Shown: positions 20,701 through 30,548 of the stretch, piece after piece
Numbering within the stretch: the stretch's first letter is position 1
Layout of the letters: every line of letters starts with the position of its first letter
DNA from: Asterella californica
Taxonomy: Eukaryota; Streptophyta; Marchantiopsida; Marchantiales; Aytoniaceae
DNA: 64,000 nucleotides
Assembly: GCA_036924285.1 (NCBI GenBank)
Contig: JAYKYS010000001.1
Coordinates: 11,495,501 to 11,559,500, forward strand
Reading direction: 5' to 3'
Translations under genes and position numbers: made by a program
Notes under the pieces: model-generated
Seen by the model: the letters and a program-made list of their open reading frames with translations, nothing else
Told to the model about the DNA's origin: nothing
Database searches by the model: none

Positions 20701-22673
20701 TGTCGCACTAAGCCACACGTGTTTATTGTGAGCTGGAGGCTCAGTCCTTCCCAAGTGCCCACAGTCTAGCTTCTACTTCTCAGAAGACGAAACTAGTCTT
20801 CCAGAAGACAACTACTCCGTCTTCCGGGATTCTAACAGTACTTCCTAGATAGCTCTCGTCTTCCGAGCTATATCTAAACAATCCTAACTAAGCAAGGCCT
20901 CGCATGGATTACCAAGAAGACAACCCACCTTGCATTACATCCTACTTTCTATTAGAAGATACAAGATTCGCGAAGAGTGCATAACAGGTTCAGAAGATGG
21001 TTGCAGGCTCCTGCGGTGACAGTGGTCTCTGGGAAGACACTCGGGACAATTTCCGATTCAATGTCTTTCACGAAAGACCTCCCGAAGTCGGGCTTCCCTT
21101 CACTGGTCTCACCTGTCTTCTTCTTCCTACGCGCAATCTATCCTCACAACAGACTCAAGACAGTTGCACTCTGTTCTTCTGACTTCTCATCTCTCATACA
21201 CACTCAGAAGAAGCTTGCTGCTTGGTGGGAAGACATGACCCTCGACCATTCTCTCCAGATTCTGCCAGCAAGACTTCTCACGACTCTCTTCCTAAGTTTG
21301 GGAAGAAGAAGGAACGGCTGCTATGGGTCGGACAGAAGAGACCCGAAATGGACCCTCACGTCTTCTCGCGCATTTTGCCAGCCTTCTAGTCTTCTAGTCT
21401 CTCTAGGAAGATGTGGATTTGAGAAGCTTGGAAGACCGGGGGGCACAAGCCTAGTTCCCGACTTCCATCTTCTCGAAATAACAAAACAACTCACCACGCC
21501 ACTCAGGATTCGTACCAAGCCTCTCTTAACACAAAAGCAACACAAATCCACTCTTGATACGAATTGTGTACAGTCTACTTCCGAAGACAGTCTTCCGAAG
21601 ATGTTCCAATCTTCCGAAGCGTCTTCTGTTCCAAGTTTCGGGAGGAGAGGAGTAATCGAGTAGGGAAATCGATAGCTGGGATCGTCAATTTGAGGACGAT
21701 GGGTAGGGAAGCTCGAATTGAACTCAGGAAGAATCAAGAAGATGTCTGACAGAAATTGGACAGCGCTTCCGTACCCAATGTCCCAATAGGAAAAATGGGG
21801 ATGGGGGTAATCGATCAGGCTGCCTGCAAACAACCGGGGAAGCGCGGGGGATACCAAACAATGGCGAGAAGAAGTGGGAAGGCGAAAGAACGTGGGAAGA
21901 ACCTCTACAGTCTTCTTCTGCTTCCCGAGTTGCCTTCGACCTTCCGCCCGCTTCTGGCTCTGGTCCCAACTCCAATGCGACCCCATTGAGCTGCCTCCGT
22001 CGTCAGCTCCAGTCTACGCCTCAATCGATCAAGCCGTCCACCTCCGATTCCACTCAGCTGCTTCCAATGTCAGCTTCCGAGAGATTCTCAGGAAACACGT
22101 TTCACTCAGTATGCTTCCTGCGCTTCAGCAATTCGACCTCACCTTCTTGCTAGCTTCTAATCGCTATGTCCTCACTCAATTTCTCCTTGCTGATTTCCTC
22201 ACTCGAAGCTCACCTTGCTGATTTCGATCTTCTGAAGAGCGTGCTTGCTGCGGGAAGTTGGAATGCGCTAATGCGCTTCCTGCGCATCTTCCCCGCAGAT
22301 TAAGGGTTTCGATCCTAGGTGGCTTACCCGACCTACCTACCACCTTGGTGTTACCTAGTAGGTACACCAACTCTCTTACCTGGAAATTCATGGTTAGACT
22401 TTCGCGATCGCTGCCTTCCGGAAGATGGGTGTCTTCCGCCGTCTTTCCGTCTTCCGCCGTCTTCCGTCTTCCGAAGACGCAACTGAGAAGACGCTCTTCC
22501 GAAGATGGTCGTCTTCCGAAGAAGTCAACTTATTATTACAAACAACCCTTAAGATCATCTTCCTGCTAAGGAAGACGTAACCTTAAGTAACAACGCTTCT
22601 TCAATTATACAAACAAGTTATTATTCTTCAAAAATTCAAAAATTCGTGAATCCTGTAATTTGTGGGCAGCACA
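17737..22673 (-). repeat. Element A 5' LTR (4.9 kb)
   Basis: On the minus strand it runs from TGTGCTGCCC (22673) to the end near CACTATA (17737); F ends CACTACA. It is about 1.2 kb longer than the F LTRs because it keeps roughly 900 bp after the LTR start (about 21600-22450) and part of the LTR-borne gene (about 20390-20760). It is densely sprinkled with GAAGAC/GTCTTC. It carries the coiled-coil gene at 19313-20754 in the sense direction. The stretches 17737-19312 and 20760-22673 hold no other credible gene. Confidence 0.9.
19313..20754 (-). pseudogene. LTR-borne coiled-coil gene, copy in A
   Basis: The C-terminal frame (19313-20383, 356 residues) has a long coiled coil (KELVQLRKSNQELQARVQQR, then many A/E/K/Q residues), a conserved block KFNFTAGRKLLTPARGWD and ESMFRYLDRQIEGVKTLYGL, and an acidic Ala/Glu-rich tail. 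The N-terminal frame (20754-20452) has SMHPRGLVLPAAELAEA and FFLWDWNLADQGLPDEVW. Relative to the G copy, the middle is deleted after GRPSSW, and a TAG at 20392-20390 splits the rest. The gene is sense to the element and wholly inside the LTR. Family not recognised; the layout (globular N-part plus coiled coil) recalls plant gypsy-associated transposon proteins, which is only a guess. Confidence 0.72.
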
Positions 22674-22703
22674 GTTGATCGATGAGATCGTGGAGGGTTT
22701 ACA
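22674..22703 (+). repeat. Element J 5' LTR remnant (last 30 bases)
   Basis: It matches the end of J's 3' LTR (46644-46673, ...GTGGAGGGTTTACA) with few changes. The rest was separated by insertion of A and should lie left of the window. Confidence 0.8.
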
Positions 22704-22707
22704 TTTT

Positions 22708-22724
22708 TGGTTCCGTTGCCGGGA
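22708..22724 (+). other. Primer-binding site of J (tRNA-Glu)
   Basis: TGGTTCCGTTGCCGGGA, a perfect complement of the plant nuclear tRNA-Glu 3' end including CCA, four bases after the LTR. The same site occurs in C at 60422-60438. Confidence 0.9.
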
Positions 22725-22748
22725 CCTCACTTGAAGGGATCATTGAAA

Positions 22749-22919
22749 ATGTTTAGAGTTCAGTTCTATATTAGACAAAAAAAGATTATGAGAGAACATA
22801 TGGAGAGAACGTTGGGAGGAGAGAGAGCTAACGCGATGTTAGCAACATTAGAACTTTTCGTGTATCTCATAGTGATATATGACGCGTTCGAAATCATTCT
22901 TTACATCTTTTTCACTTAG
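22749..22919 (+). CDS. Conserved micro-ORF after the primer site (56 residues), J copy
   Basis: It starts MFRVQFYIRQKKIMREHMER and has a hydrophobic C-terminal half (LFVYLIVIYDAFEIILYIFF). It begins 25 bases after the tRNA-Glu primer site and stops well before gag. C has the same ORF at 60221-60397 in the same place. In the first 11 codons every residue is shared, yet about seven codons differ at synonymous positions, a sign of selection on the protein. I do not recognise a family. It could be a separate small protein or a first exon of gag; the hydrophobic stretch could be a membrane segment or a buried helix. Confidence 0.75.
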   Translation: MFRVQFYIRQKKIMREHMERTLGGERANAMLATLELFVYLIVIYDAFEIILYIFFT

Positions 22920-23000
22920 AAAGGGTTTGAGAAGAGTTGAAAGAGGGTGCAACAAGAGTTGTAGAGAAAGGAGGAGAGAAAAGTTATTAGAGGAGATAAA

Positions 23001-23480
23001 TTTGTGAGTTTAGAAATTCTGCTCTCTGGAAAATTTGTACAGTCGCTGTCAACTTTTCTGTGAATTTTATTTTCCTGAGAAACTTTCCAGTGTTTTAGAT
23101 TGGCTGATAACCTATCTACTACAAAAGAAATCATAGGAAAAGGTGGTCTAGAGAGGGAGCAATGAATTTTCAAAGTTGAGGGGGTCTATTCGTGAGAGTT
23201 GAGGAATTCTGTTCTCTGGAAAAAGTTTACAGTCAGTGTCAGATTTTTTGTGAATTTTATTTTCCTGAGAAACTTTCCAGTGTTTTAGAGTGGCTGATAA
23301 TCTATCCAAGACAAAAGAAATCATGAGAAGATGAGGTCTGAAGAGGGAGAAAGAAGTTTTCAAAGTGGAGGGGGTTGACACCCATGAGAGAAGTGAAAAT
23401 ATACAAATTTCAGTTCTCTGAAAATTTGTACAGTCATCACCATCTCTTATGATTAGGGAAGTTTTTGTTGAAACTTCATG
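23001..23480 (+). repeat. About 2.5 degenerate tandem copies of a ~190-bp unit in the J leader
   Basis: Units begin near 23001, 23192 and 23385. Each has TTCTGTTCTCTGGAAAA-like sequence, then TTTACAGTC, then TTTTCCTGAGAAACTTTCC, then a GGCTGATAA...CTATC block. Copies one and two are close; the third is partial. This is untranslated leader sequence and is not found in C. Confidence 0.8.
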
Positions 23481-23590
23481 ATTTAGTAGCTTGGAGGTTG
23501 AGCTAATGGAGACCACAAAAATCTTGGAGAGATCTCTTACCAACTAAGAGATATACGTTTCGGCATACAAGGAGGTCTTGACGATACGTC

Positions 23591-23908
23591 ATGGGGAATC
23601 CAGTTCGAGTGCCAAGGTTGAAGAAGAGACGTTTGGGAGTTAGAACGGAGACAGAAAGGCCAACGTTAAGTATAGAGGCGTTGCGATCAAGCATCTATTG
23701 CAGTTGGGGTGCCATTTTTGCTTTATATAAAGAAGCTTCTGCGACCATCGGCGCAGATGTGAAGAAAGTTGAGTTCAAAGTATCATTCACTGTGGAGGCC
23801 ACGAATGCTCCTGGCGAAGTAGAGTGTGATCCTTACAAAAGTGACTTTAAGATGTCTGCTAGGATCAGTACAGACGATGGTCATGAGGATATTATCATGG
23901 ACTCTTAA
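23591..23908 (+). CDS. Hypothetical ORF upstream of J gag (105 residues)
   Basis: Starts MGNPVRVPRLKKRRLGVR and ends with an acidic tail (DDGHEDIIMDS). It lies between the leader repeats and the gag core, in the slot where C has the N-terminal gag block MGKLPVFYGKDGEDVETFVR. I see no similarity to that block. It may be an unrelated leader ORF or captured sequence. No function is proposed. Confidence 0.3.
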   Translation: MGNPVRVPRLKKRRLGVRTETERPTLSIEALRSSIYCSWGAIFALYKEASATIGADVKKVEFKVSFTVEATNAPGEVECDPYKSDFKMSARISTDDGHEDIIMDS

Positions 23909-23929
23909 TTTTAGATTGAATTTTAATTC

Positions 23930-25600
23930 GTGTATAGCATGTATAATACACGATTTTCAGAATTTCTTCCAGAAGAGAGTTATGAGAAGCTCATGGTGGA
24001 GCTTACTCTTTTGAAGCAACGGGACGACGAGAAAGTTCGGCAATATGCCGAAAGGGTGGATAAGTTGGAGCAACGGTTTCGGACGGTCCTACGGAAGAGT
24101 GGAGACAATGTGGAGTTAACGATGGCGGGGATTGGAGCAGTGTTGACCAAGAACTTGATGGGAGGGTTCAGGCCTTCAATTCGAACCCAAGTGAGGTACG
24201 AGAAGCCAGCAACCAAAGCGGAGGTCATCAAGATTGCGATAAATATGGAAGAGAGTTTGGATGAAGGAGATATCATCCAACCTCATCATGCTGCTCTGGT
24301 GTCAACTCCGACTCCTGGTGTAGCCACAACGATCGCACCTGCACCATCACAATTGGTGATTGCTTCAACGTCAGCTCCTACTCCAACGGTGGTGCCAAGA
24401 CCGTTTGTCCCAACAACGATGTCTACTGCCACCTCTGATTTTCATGCCGAGCTGAAGAGCATCACCGATACTCTTGCGGATCTCAAGATAAACGTGGTGC
24501 AGTTACGAGAATGGAGGAACAAAGGTGGAGGAGGAGATCAAAGAGGTTACGACAACAATCCCAACCGAGGAAATCAAGGTAACTTTGGAGACAACCAAGG
24601 TAACTTTGGAGGAATCACTTGTTGGACGTGTGGAGGTTCTCATTTCCAGCGAAATTGTCCTAACAACGGAGCAAGAGATGCCGAAGCTGTCAGAATGAAT
24701 GTGGGTGGAGAAAATCCATCACAAGGACGAGACAAGGGAGTGGCTACTATCGATGTCGTGCGAGATCTCATCTACGAGAAAGGAGAGAGTTCAAACTCTT
24801 CTCATGCACCGGTGAAGCTTTTAGCTCAAGAAAGGAAAAGAACTCGATTTTCTGATGAACCGGTTTTCATGGAGGAGTCAGCAAGTAGAAGTACTCGTTC
24901 GAGTAATGTTTCGAGTACACCAAGGGAGCCAAGAAGGAAGCTGGGGATGACGGATTTCACCATTTCATCTTCTCAAGCGGGATATGATGTGGTTCAAGAT
25001 GTGGGTGCTCAGAAAGTCAACATCACTGTTGGACAACTGATCGCACTTAATCCCAGCTTACGAAGAGAACTCAGAGGAGGACTGAGTTCTAAGAGAAGCA
25101 AGAAGAAGAAACCCAAGAGCAAGACATCAAAGTCAGTGGGAGTTGGTGTGGTGGATGTGCATGCTTCAGAGGTATGCACTAGGGCTTCAAAGATTGAAGT
25201 CCGGTTGAATGGTCACTACGTCTCTGACGTATTGGTGGACGGAGGATCGGCTGTAAACGCCATATCGGAGAGGTTGATGAAGAAGTTGGGGATGGAACCA
25301 ACTCGCCCGGCTAGCATTGTCGTGGGGATGGCTAACAAGCAACGAGTAAGATCTCTTGGTGTGTTAGAGAAGGTGGTCGTGTCTGTGATGGGAGTTCAAA
25401 CATTGATGTCCTTTCAAGTGTTAAAGGACTCTAGTTATGATTTGCTCCTAGGTAGGCCTTGGTTGAGAGCTGTGCGCACCACTGATAGGTGGCACAAGGG
25501 ATACTTACGGATTGGACCTAGAGATCATAGAGTGATAGTTCCTCTCTCGTGTGTTGGAGTTGTGACTTCTGAGTCTGATAGACCCACTAGTGACTACTGA
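23930..25600 (+). CDS. Element J Gag and aspartic protease (lacks usual Gag N-terminus)
   Basis: A 556-residue frame. The Gag core starts near EFLPEESYEKLMVELTLLKQ, followed by a Pro/Thr-rich linker, a CCHC knuckle CWTCGGSHFQRNC near residue 232 (spacing 2-3-4), and a retropepsin region with VDGGSAVNAISERL near residue 435, then YDLLLGRPWLRAV. The catalytic triad reads Asp-Gly-Gly, as in C. Compared with C, about 85 residues of N-terminal Gag are missing and replaced by unrelated sequence, so this Gag is probably defective. The frame ends at a TGA followed in the same frame by pol. Confidence 0.85.
   Translation: MYSMYNTRFSEFLPEESYEKLMVELTLLKQRDDEKVRQYAERVDKLEQRFRTVLRKSGDNVELTMAGIGAVLTKNLMGGFRPSIRTQVRYEKPATKAEVIKIAINMEESLDEGDIIQPHHAALVSTPTPGVATTIAPAPSQLVIASTSAPTPTVVPRPFVPTTMSTATSDFHAELKSITDTLADLKINVVQLREWRNKGGGGDQRGYDNNPNRGNQGNFGDNQGNFGGITCWTCGGSHFQRNCPNNGARDAEAVRMNVGGENPSQGRDKGVATIDVVRDLIYEKGESSNSSHAPVKLLAQERKRTRFSDEPVFMEESASRSTRSSNVSSTPREPRRKLGMTDFTISSSQAGYDVVQDVGAQKVNITVGQLIALNPSLRRELRGGLSSKRSKKKKPKSKTSKSVGVGVVDVHASEVCTRASKIEVRLNGHYVSDVLVDGGSAVNAISERLMKKLGMEPTRPASIVVGMANKQRVRSLGVLEKVVVSVMGVQTLMSFQVLKDSSYDLLLGRPWLRAVRTTDRWHKGYLRIGPRDHRVIVPLSCVGVVTSESDRPTSDY
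25598..25600 (+). promoter_or_regulatory. Conserved UGA stop between gag-pro and pol (J)
   Basis: Pol continues in the same frame directly after this stop (GAA TCT GAT ATG...). C has a UGA at the same residue (57317-57319), with SDY before and ES after. Candidate stop-codon readthrough, or reinitiation at the ATG at 25610. Confidence 0.5.
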
Positions 25601-25609
25601 GAATCTGAT

Positions 25610-25953
25610 ATGGAGGACGATCAGAGTGTCTCGGAAGGAGATACCGGAGATTCTTACGATCAAGAATCCTCGTCTGAGGACGAAGGATTTGGTCGAGATG
25701 AATCATTACATCAGCTTAGTGCTATTGACTTGTTGCCTCGACCAGCAATGAAGAAAGATCCTGATAAAGAAGAGTTGAGTGAGGTAGAGATTGTGAGAAG
25801 ACTCTCTACCCTGAAGTTTGGTATCAATGTTACTCAAGAAGAGAAAAGTAGATTCCTAGATATATTTCGAAAATATATCCATGTGTTTGCTTTCAGCTAC
25901 AAGGATTTGAAGGAGGTGACTCTCGAGACTCATCGAATCGAATTGGAGGAGAA
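25610..25953 (+). pseudogene. Element J pol N-terminus, cut by F
   Basis: An acidic spacer (SSSEDEGFG) is followed by the pre-RT region LPRPAMKKDPDKEELSEVE and FAFSYKDLKEVTLETHRIEL. The frame runs into the F LTR after 25953 and is no longer meaningful there. The continuation is at 43084, with GAGAA repeated on both sides. Confidence 0.85.
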
Positions 25954-26377
25954 TGTGGTGCCCACAAATTACAAGATTCACGAATTTTTGAAATTTTTGA
26001 GATTAATAAGTTAATTGTATAACTGAAGAAGCGTTGTTACTTAAGATTACGGCTTCCTTAGCAGGAAGATGATCTTAAGGGCTTTTTTTAATAAGAAGTT
26101 GACTTCTTCGGAAGACGACCGTCTTCCGAAGAGCGTCTTCTCGGTGGTGTCTTCGGAAGACGGAAGACGGCGGAAGACGGAAGACGCTTCGGAAGATTGG
26201 AACATCTTCGAAAGACTGTCTTCGGAAGACTGTCTTCGGAAGTCGACTGTACACAATTCGTATCAAGAGTGGATTTGCTTTGCTTTTGTGTTAAGAGAGG
26301 CTTGATACGAATCCTGAGTGGCTTGGTGAGTTGTTTTGTTATTTCGAGAAGTTGGAAGTCGGGGACTAGGCCTGTGC
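25954..26377 (+). repeat. Element F 5' LTR, part 1
   Basis: Matches 39378-39781 of the 3' LTR, including the GAAGAC-rich block. It carries one extra GGCGGAAGACGGAAGAC-like stretch relative to the 3' copy. It is broken after GTGC by J'. Confidence 0.9.
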
Positions 26378-27298
26378 TGTAAACCCTCCGCGGTCCTATC
26401 GATCAACTACCCCCCCCCCCCCCGATGTCTCAACCTCCACGATCGTCATCCACGAATTTGCAACATGTCGAGCCTGTCTCTCACTCAAGGATCACCTCTG
26501 ATGGCTTTGATGGAAGCACACCATGAACTTGAAGAGAAAATGCTGAGTTCACTCATTCATACACCCACAAACTTATCAACTAAAAATCTCCTTAAACACA
26601 TTAACTAAAATCCTCCATTCTAACGACGTCTCTCAAGTTCTCACATGCTAAAAATATCTCACACTCTCTATATTACTCAAGTTGTCATTACGACAATGTG
26701 AAAACAAGGATGAGGAGCTCTTCTCTACTCCTCTATTTATACATTCTAGGTTTTTACTTTGGTACCCTCCGGTAACTCAGCCGTAACTATTTTTACCGGG
26801 TTTTACTAAGATATTACTTAAGGTAAAAGCATTGATCACATGGGTTTTTTATCTTTTCACATGGGCTTATTCCTTCAAAGTCAACAACTTCTAGAAGGAT
26901 TCTGGAATATTCTCAAGGAATCTCGAATTTCCACCCCCCTCTACACTAGGACCCACTAAAAAGGAAACATGTGGAATCTCTTCTTGTTTTTAATGCCCAC
27001 AAAGTCCACAACTTTAATCCAACCACTAATATCAAGTCAAAAAGGAGATAAGGGATACTTTCCACCCCCTTTCTACCTTTTAGACAAGACGACAAGATAG
27101 TAGTGCTCACTCTTTAGCAAATATCTGAATTCTGCCAAAAGTACAGCTAAGTTTAACCATAACTAACTTTTAGCTAGTCATGACTAACTTGATACATCCT
27201 TAAAGTACTTTGGCAGCCAATAAACATTCTCAACACTTAGTTGTAACTAAACACCTTATTAATAGACAAACTTCCTATGTGTAACATAGGTCGTTACA
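26378..27298 (-). repeat. Element J' 3' LTR (921 bp)
   Basis: Counterpart of J's 3' LTR at 45761-46673. A minus-strand TATAAATA (RC of 26734-26741) sits in the same place as in J. The polypurine tract, minus-strand GGGGGTAAAA, lies just inside at about 27299-27308. Confidence 0.88.
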
Positions 27299-27311
27299 TT
27301 TTACCCCCGGA

Positions 27312-30202
27312 CTAAATTTTCGCTCCGTCCTCGGAGTGAAGAGAGAACTTTCGTCGATGAAACAACTTCAACTTGTCATGATTTACCCGATCAAATCTCC
27401 TTCCTCCCAGCTCCTGAAGGTCATATGTGAAGTTGCTCCACACCTTATCTACAACAAAAGGACCAAAATATCTCGGAAGAAACTTCTTCCTAGCCCTCTT
27501 GAATCTGATAGCATCATACAACATTACCCAATCTCCGACTTGAAAAGGTTTTACCTCCCTCTTGCCCAAACGTTTGTCGTAACTCTTCTCTTGATACGTC
27601 TGAGCTCGTTCCATCCGGATCATTGCTACCGCTCGGGTCTCTTCCAACTCCATGAGTTGCTCTCTTCTTGATTTGACCACGTCTTCTCCCCTCGACCTCT
27701 TCTACTTTCGTTGAATGGTTTGAAAAGTATCCAATTCGAATTGGATCGGCAACTTGGACTCCACTCCATAAATCAGTCGAAATGGAGAGTACCCAGTAGA
27801 AGTCTTTGTTGTCGTTCGGTACTCCCATAAGATGGCATGTAGCATCTTATCCCAAGTATGTTTCGCAGTCTCAACACCAGCATCTTTGACGAGCATCATA
27901 CAAAGTGTAAGATTGGTCTTCTCCGCAAGAGCATTGGCATTTGGTTTGTATGAGGTCGTTCGTGCTTTGATAGAAAAGTGTTGTAGCATAGCAATAGTCA
28001 TGCTCCCTACAAACTCTCCTCCTCTATCCGAGACCAACTCTAACGGACATCCAAATCTTGTGATGATCCTCTCCCATAGGAATCTACCGACTTCTGTTTC
28101 ATTGGTCTCTCTCAAAGGTCTAGCCTCTACCCACTTGGTACAATAGTCAGTGGCGACTACAATGTATCTATTGCCTCGAGGTGTCTTATTAAGAGGACCT
28201 ACAAAGTCAATACCCCACTTCTCAAATGGTCCTAATGTTGAAATTGATCTTAACGGAGGTGTTCTAGTAGACTTCAGAGCAAATGCTTGACATACGTCGC
28301 AAGTTTTGCAACAGTCTAAACACTCCTTGAAAATCCCACTCCAATGATAACCCGTATCCAAAATCTTGAAAGCTGTTATCTTACCAGCAAAGTGACCTCC
28401 GCAAACAGTGCCATCATGAAACTCGTGCATCAGCTTGAACGCCTCCTTCTGACCAACTGCTCTCCTTAGTAAGCCATCTGCTCCTTGATGAAATAGAATT
28501 CCCTCCACCATGGTGTAAGGTTTGCATCTCTTGATCAACGCGTTACGTTCTCGGGTATGCATACCTTCTGGAAAAGAGCCATCTGCAAGAAAACTCCAGA
28601 TTTCCTTGTACTCATCTGATATCTCCTCAATGCTTGTGATGGTCATCAGATGCTCGTCTGGAAACGAATCATCAAATGGTTCTTCTCCCTCATCATCATA
28701 AGCCCTCGACAAAAGATCAGCATTCGCATGCTTTTTCCCTGGTTTATCTTCGATCACATAATCGTATTCTGTTAGAAGGATCTTCCAACGAGCAATACGA
28801 CCTTCGGCATTAGGCTTATTAAAGATATAATTTAAATCCTTGTGATCTGTGACTATGGAAAATTTCTCTCTTAGCAAGTAGTGTCGAAATTTCTTCAATC
28901 CAAAGATCACCGCTAATCCTTCTTGTTCAGTCACGGAGTAATTCTTCTCCGCTGGAACCATCTGCTTACTAGCATAAGCTATAGGATGATCATGCCCATC
29001 TCCATCTAGCTGACTTAATGTACATCCGATTGCTACATTGGAGGCATCTGTATACAGAATAAATGCTTTACTCCACTCAGGTTTAGCAAGTATAGGAGCT
29101 GTCACTAATATCTTTTTCAGCTCCTCAAATGCTTCCTTTGCCTTCTGATCATGCACTATCAAGTCAAAATCAACTCCCTTCTTCATGTACATAGTCAAAG
29201 CTATTGCTTTGTTTGAGAAGGAAAAGACAAATCTACGATAATATCCAACCATGCCAAGAAACTGCCTCAACTTTATCAAGTTGATTGGAAATGGAAGATC
29301 CACAATCTTCTTCACCTTCTCAGGATCTACCGCAATCCCATTCTTGGAAATGATGTGCCCTAACAACAGACCTTCTTCGCAGCCAAAGATGCACTTCTCT
29401 GGATTTAGAGAAGCGTTGGCTTGCTCCAACCGCTTCAAAACTTTGATCACATGATCAAAGTGGTCCTCCTTTCTTCCGTACACACAGAAATCGTCAATGA
29501 AATCCCGAACAAACTTCCCTATGAATGGTTCAAACACCTTGTTCATAAATCTTTGAAACGTGGCCGAAGCATTACACAGTCCGAATGACATCACCCGAAA
29601 TGCAAATGTTCTCCAAGGAGTAGTGAAAATAGTCAACTGTTGGTACTCCTGTGCTATCTTGATCTGGTTATACCCACTATAACCATCACCAAAGTTGTAC
29701 CACTCATGACCAGCAACTTCCTCCAAAATCTCATCTATAAATGGTAGAGGATAATAATCCTTCTTGGTAACTGCATTCAGCTTCTTATAGTCTATGCACA
29801 CTCGCAGCTTATCATTCTTCTTCTTGACAATCACAATGGGTGAAACCCATTCTGAGTTCTCCACCTCATAGATGAAACTCGCCTCCTTCAACTTGTCTAT
29901 CTCCTCCTTGACCATCATTGCCGTTGTGAGGTTGACCCTTCTCTGCTTCTGTCGAACTGGTCTTGCGTGCTCCTCCAATTCGATTCGATGAGTCTCGAGA
30001 GTCATCTCCTTCAAATCCTTGTAGCTGAAAGCAAACACATGGATATATTTCGAAATATATCTAGGAATCTACTTTTCTCTTCTTGAGTGACATTGATATC
30101 AAACTTCAGGGTAGAGAGTCTTCTCACAATCTCTGCCTCACTCAACTCTTCTTTGTCAGGATCTTTCTCCACTTTCCACCCCCCCTCTACACTAGGACCC
30201 AC
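27312..30202 (-). pseudogene. Element J' Pol (RT, RNase H, integrase), nearly open
   Basis: The long frame at 27702-30038 (778 residues) has RT (SEWVSPIVIVKKKNDKLRVC, FGLCNASATFQRFM, catalytic FIDDFCVYG), RNase H (FILYTDASNVAIGC, DHKDLNYIFNK), the integrase zinc region (HEFHDGTVCGGH...CDVCQ) and the catalytic core (KWGIDFVGPL, SDRGGEF, NALAEKTN). The last 122 residues (27312-27680) are in the same frame after a single TAG. The N-terminal piece 30011-30202 is split off by a one-base deletion near 30055 and begins in fused LTR sequence. It is the best preserved pol of the J family here. Confidence 0.9.
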
Positions 30203-30544
30203 TAAAAAGGAAACATGTGGAATCTCTTCTTGTTTTTAATGCCCACAAAGTCCACAACTTTAATCCAACCACTAATATCAAGTCAAAAAGGAGATAAGGG
30301 ATACTTTCCACCCCCTTTCTACCTTTTAGACAAGACGACAAGATAGTAGTGCTCACTCTTTAGCAAATATCTGAATTCTGTCAAAAGTACAGCTAAGTTT
30401 AACCATAACTAACTTTTAGCTAGTCATGACTAACTTGATACATCCTTAAAGTACTTTGGCAGCCAATAAACATTCTCAACACTTAGTTATAACGAAACAC
30501 CTTATTAATAGACAAACTTCCTATGTGTAACATAGGTCGTTACA
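30173..30544 (-). repeat. Element J' 5' LTR remnant (372 bp)
   Basis: Corresponds to 26928-27298. The deletion joint at about 30171-30173 falls at a short shared TTTC/CCAC sequence, consistent with microhomology-mediated loss. Confidence 0.87.
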
Positions 30545-30548
30545 GTGC

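Larger units (their letters stand above)
1..22673 (-). mobile_element. Element A, long-LTR Ty3/gypsy retrotransposon, 3' LTR cut by window edge
   Basis: Minus-strand element. Its 5' LTR is at 17737-22673, followed leftward by a tRNA-Asp-like primer site, gag, protease, RT, RNase H, integrase and the start of the 3' LTR (1-445). The order protease-RT-RNase H-integrase is that of Ty3/gypsy. Homology to plus-strand element F (25954-43083) fixes the boundaries. The reading frame is broken by many frameshifts and stops, and by two later insertions at 2447-4318 and 5202-13946. It interrupts the 5' LTR of element J: the 30 bases right of A (22674-22703) match the end of J's 3' LTR. The matching target duplication should lie left of the window. 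Confidence 0.9.
26378..30544 (-). mobile_element. Element J', internally deleted relative of J inside the F 5' LTR
   Basis: Outer ends are TGTAAACC (26378) and GTTACA (30544), with GTGC on both sides (26374-26377 and 30545-30548). The left LTR is complete (26378-27298). Pol runs leftward from 30202 to 27312. The right LTR keeps only 372 bases (30173-30544) and joins directly to the pol N-terminus, so the rest of that LTR, the primer site, gag and protease are missing. F's LTR reads straight across once J' is removed. A run of 14 C at 26410-26423 lies inside its left LTR. Confidence 0.9.

Noticed and set aside
20977..21986. Frames of about 220 residues in the A LTR (20977-21663 plus; 21321-21986 minus), and similar ones in H (48085-48750)
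   Set aside because: The two strands overlap each other and the frames are broken in other LTR copies, so there is no evidence of coding.
26410..26423. Run of 14 C as a biological signal
   Set aside because: Simple homopolymer in the J' LTR; J has a short G run (GGGGGG) at the matching place, so expansion or sequencing error is enough.
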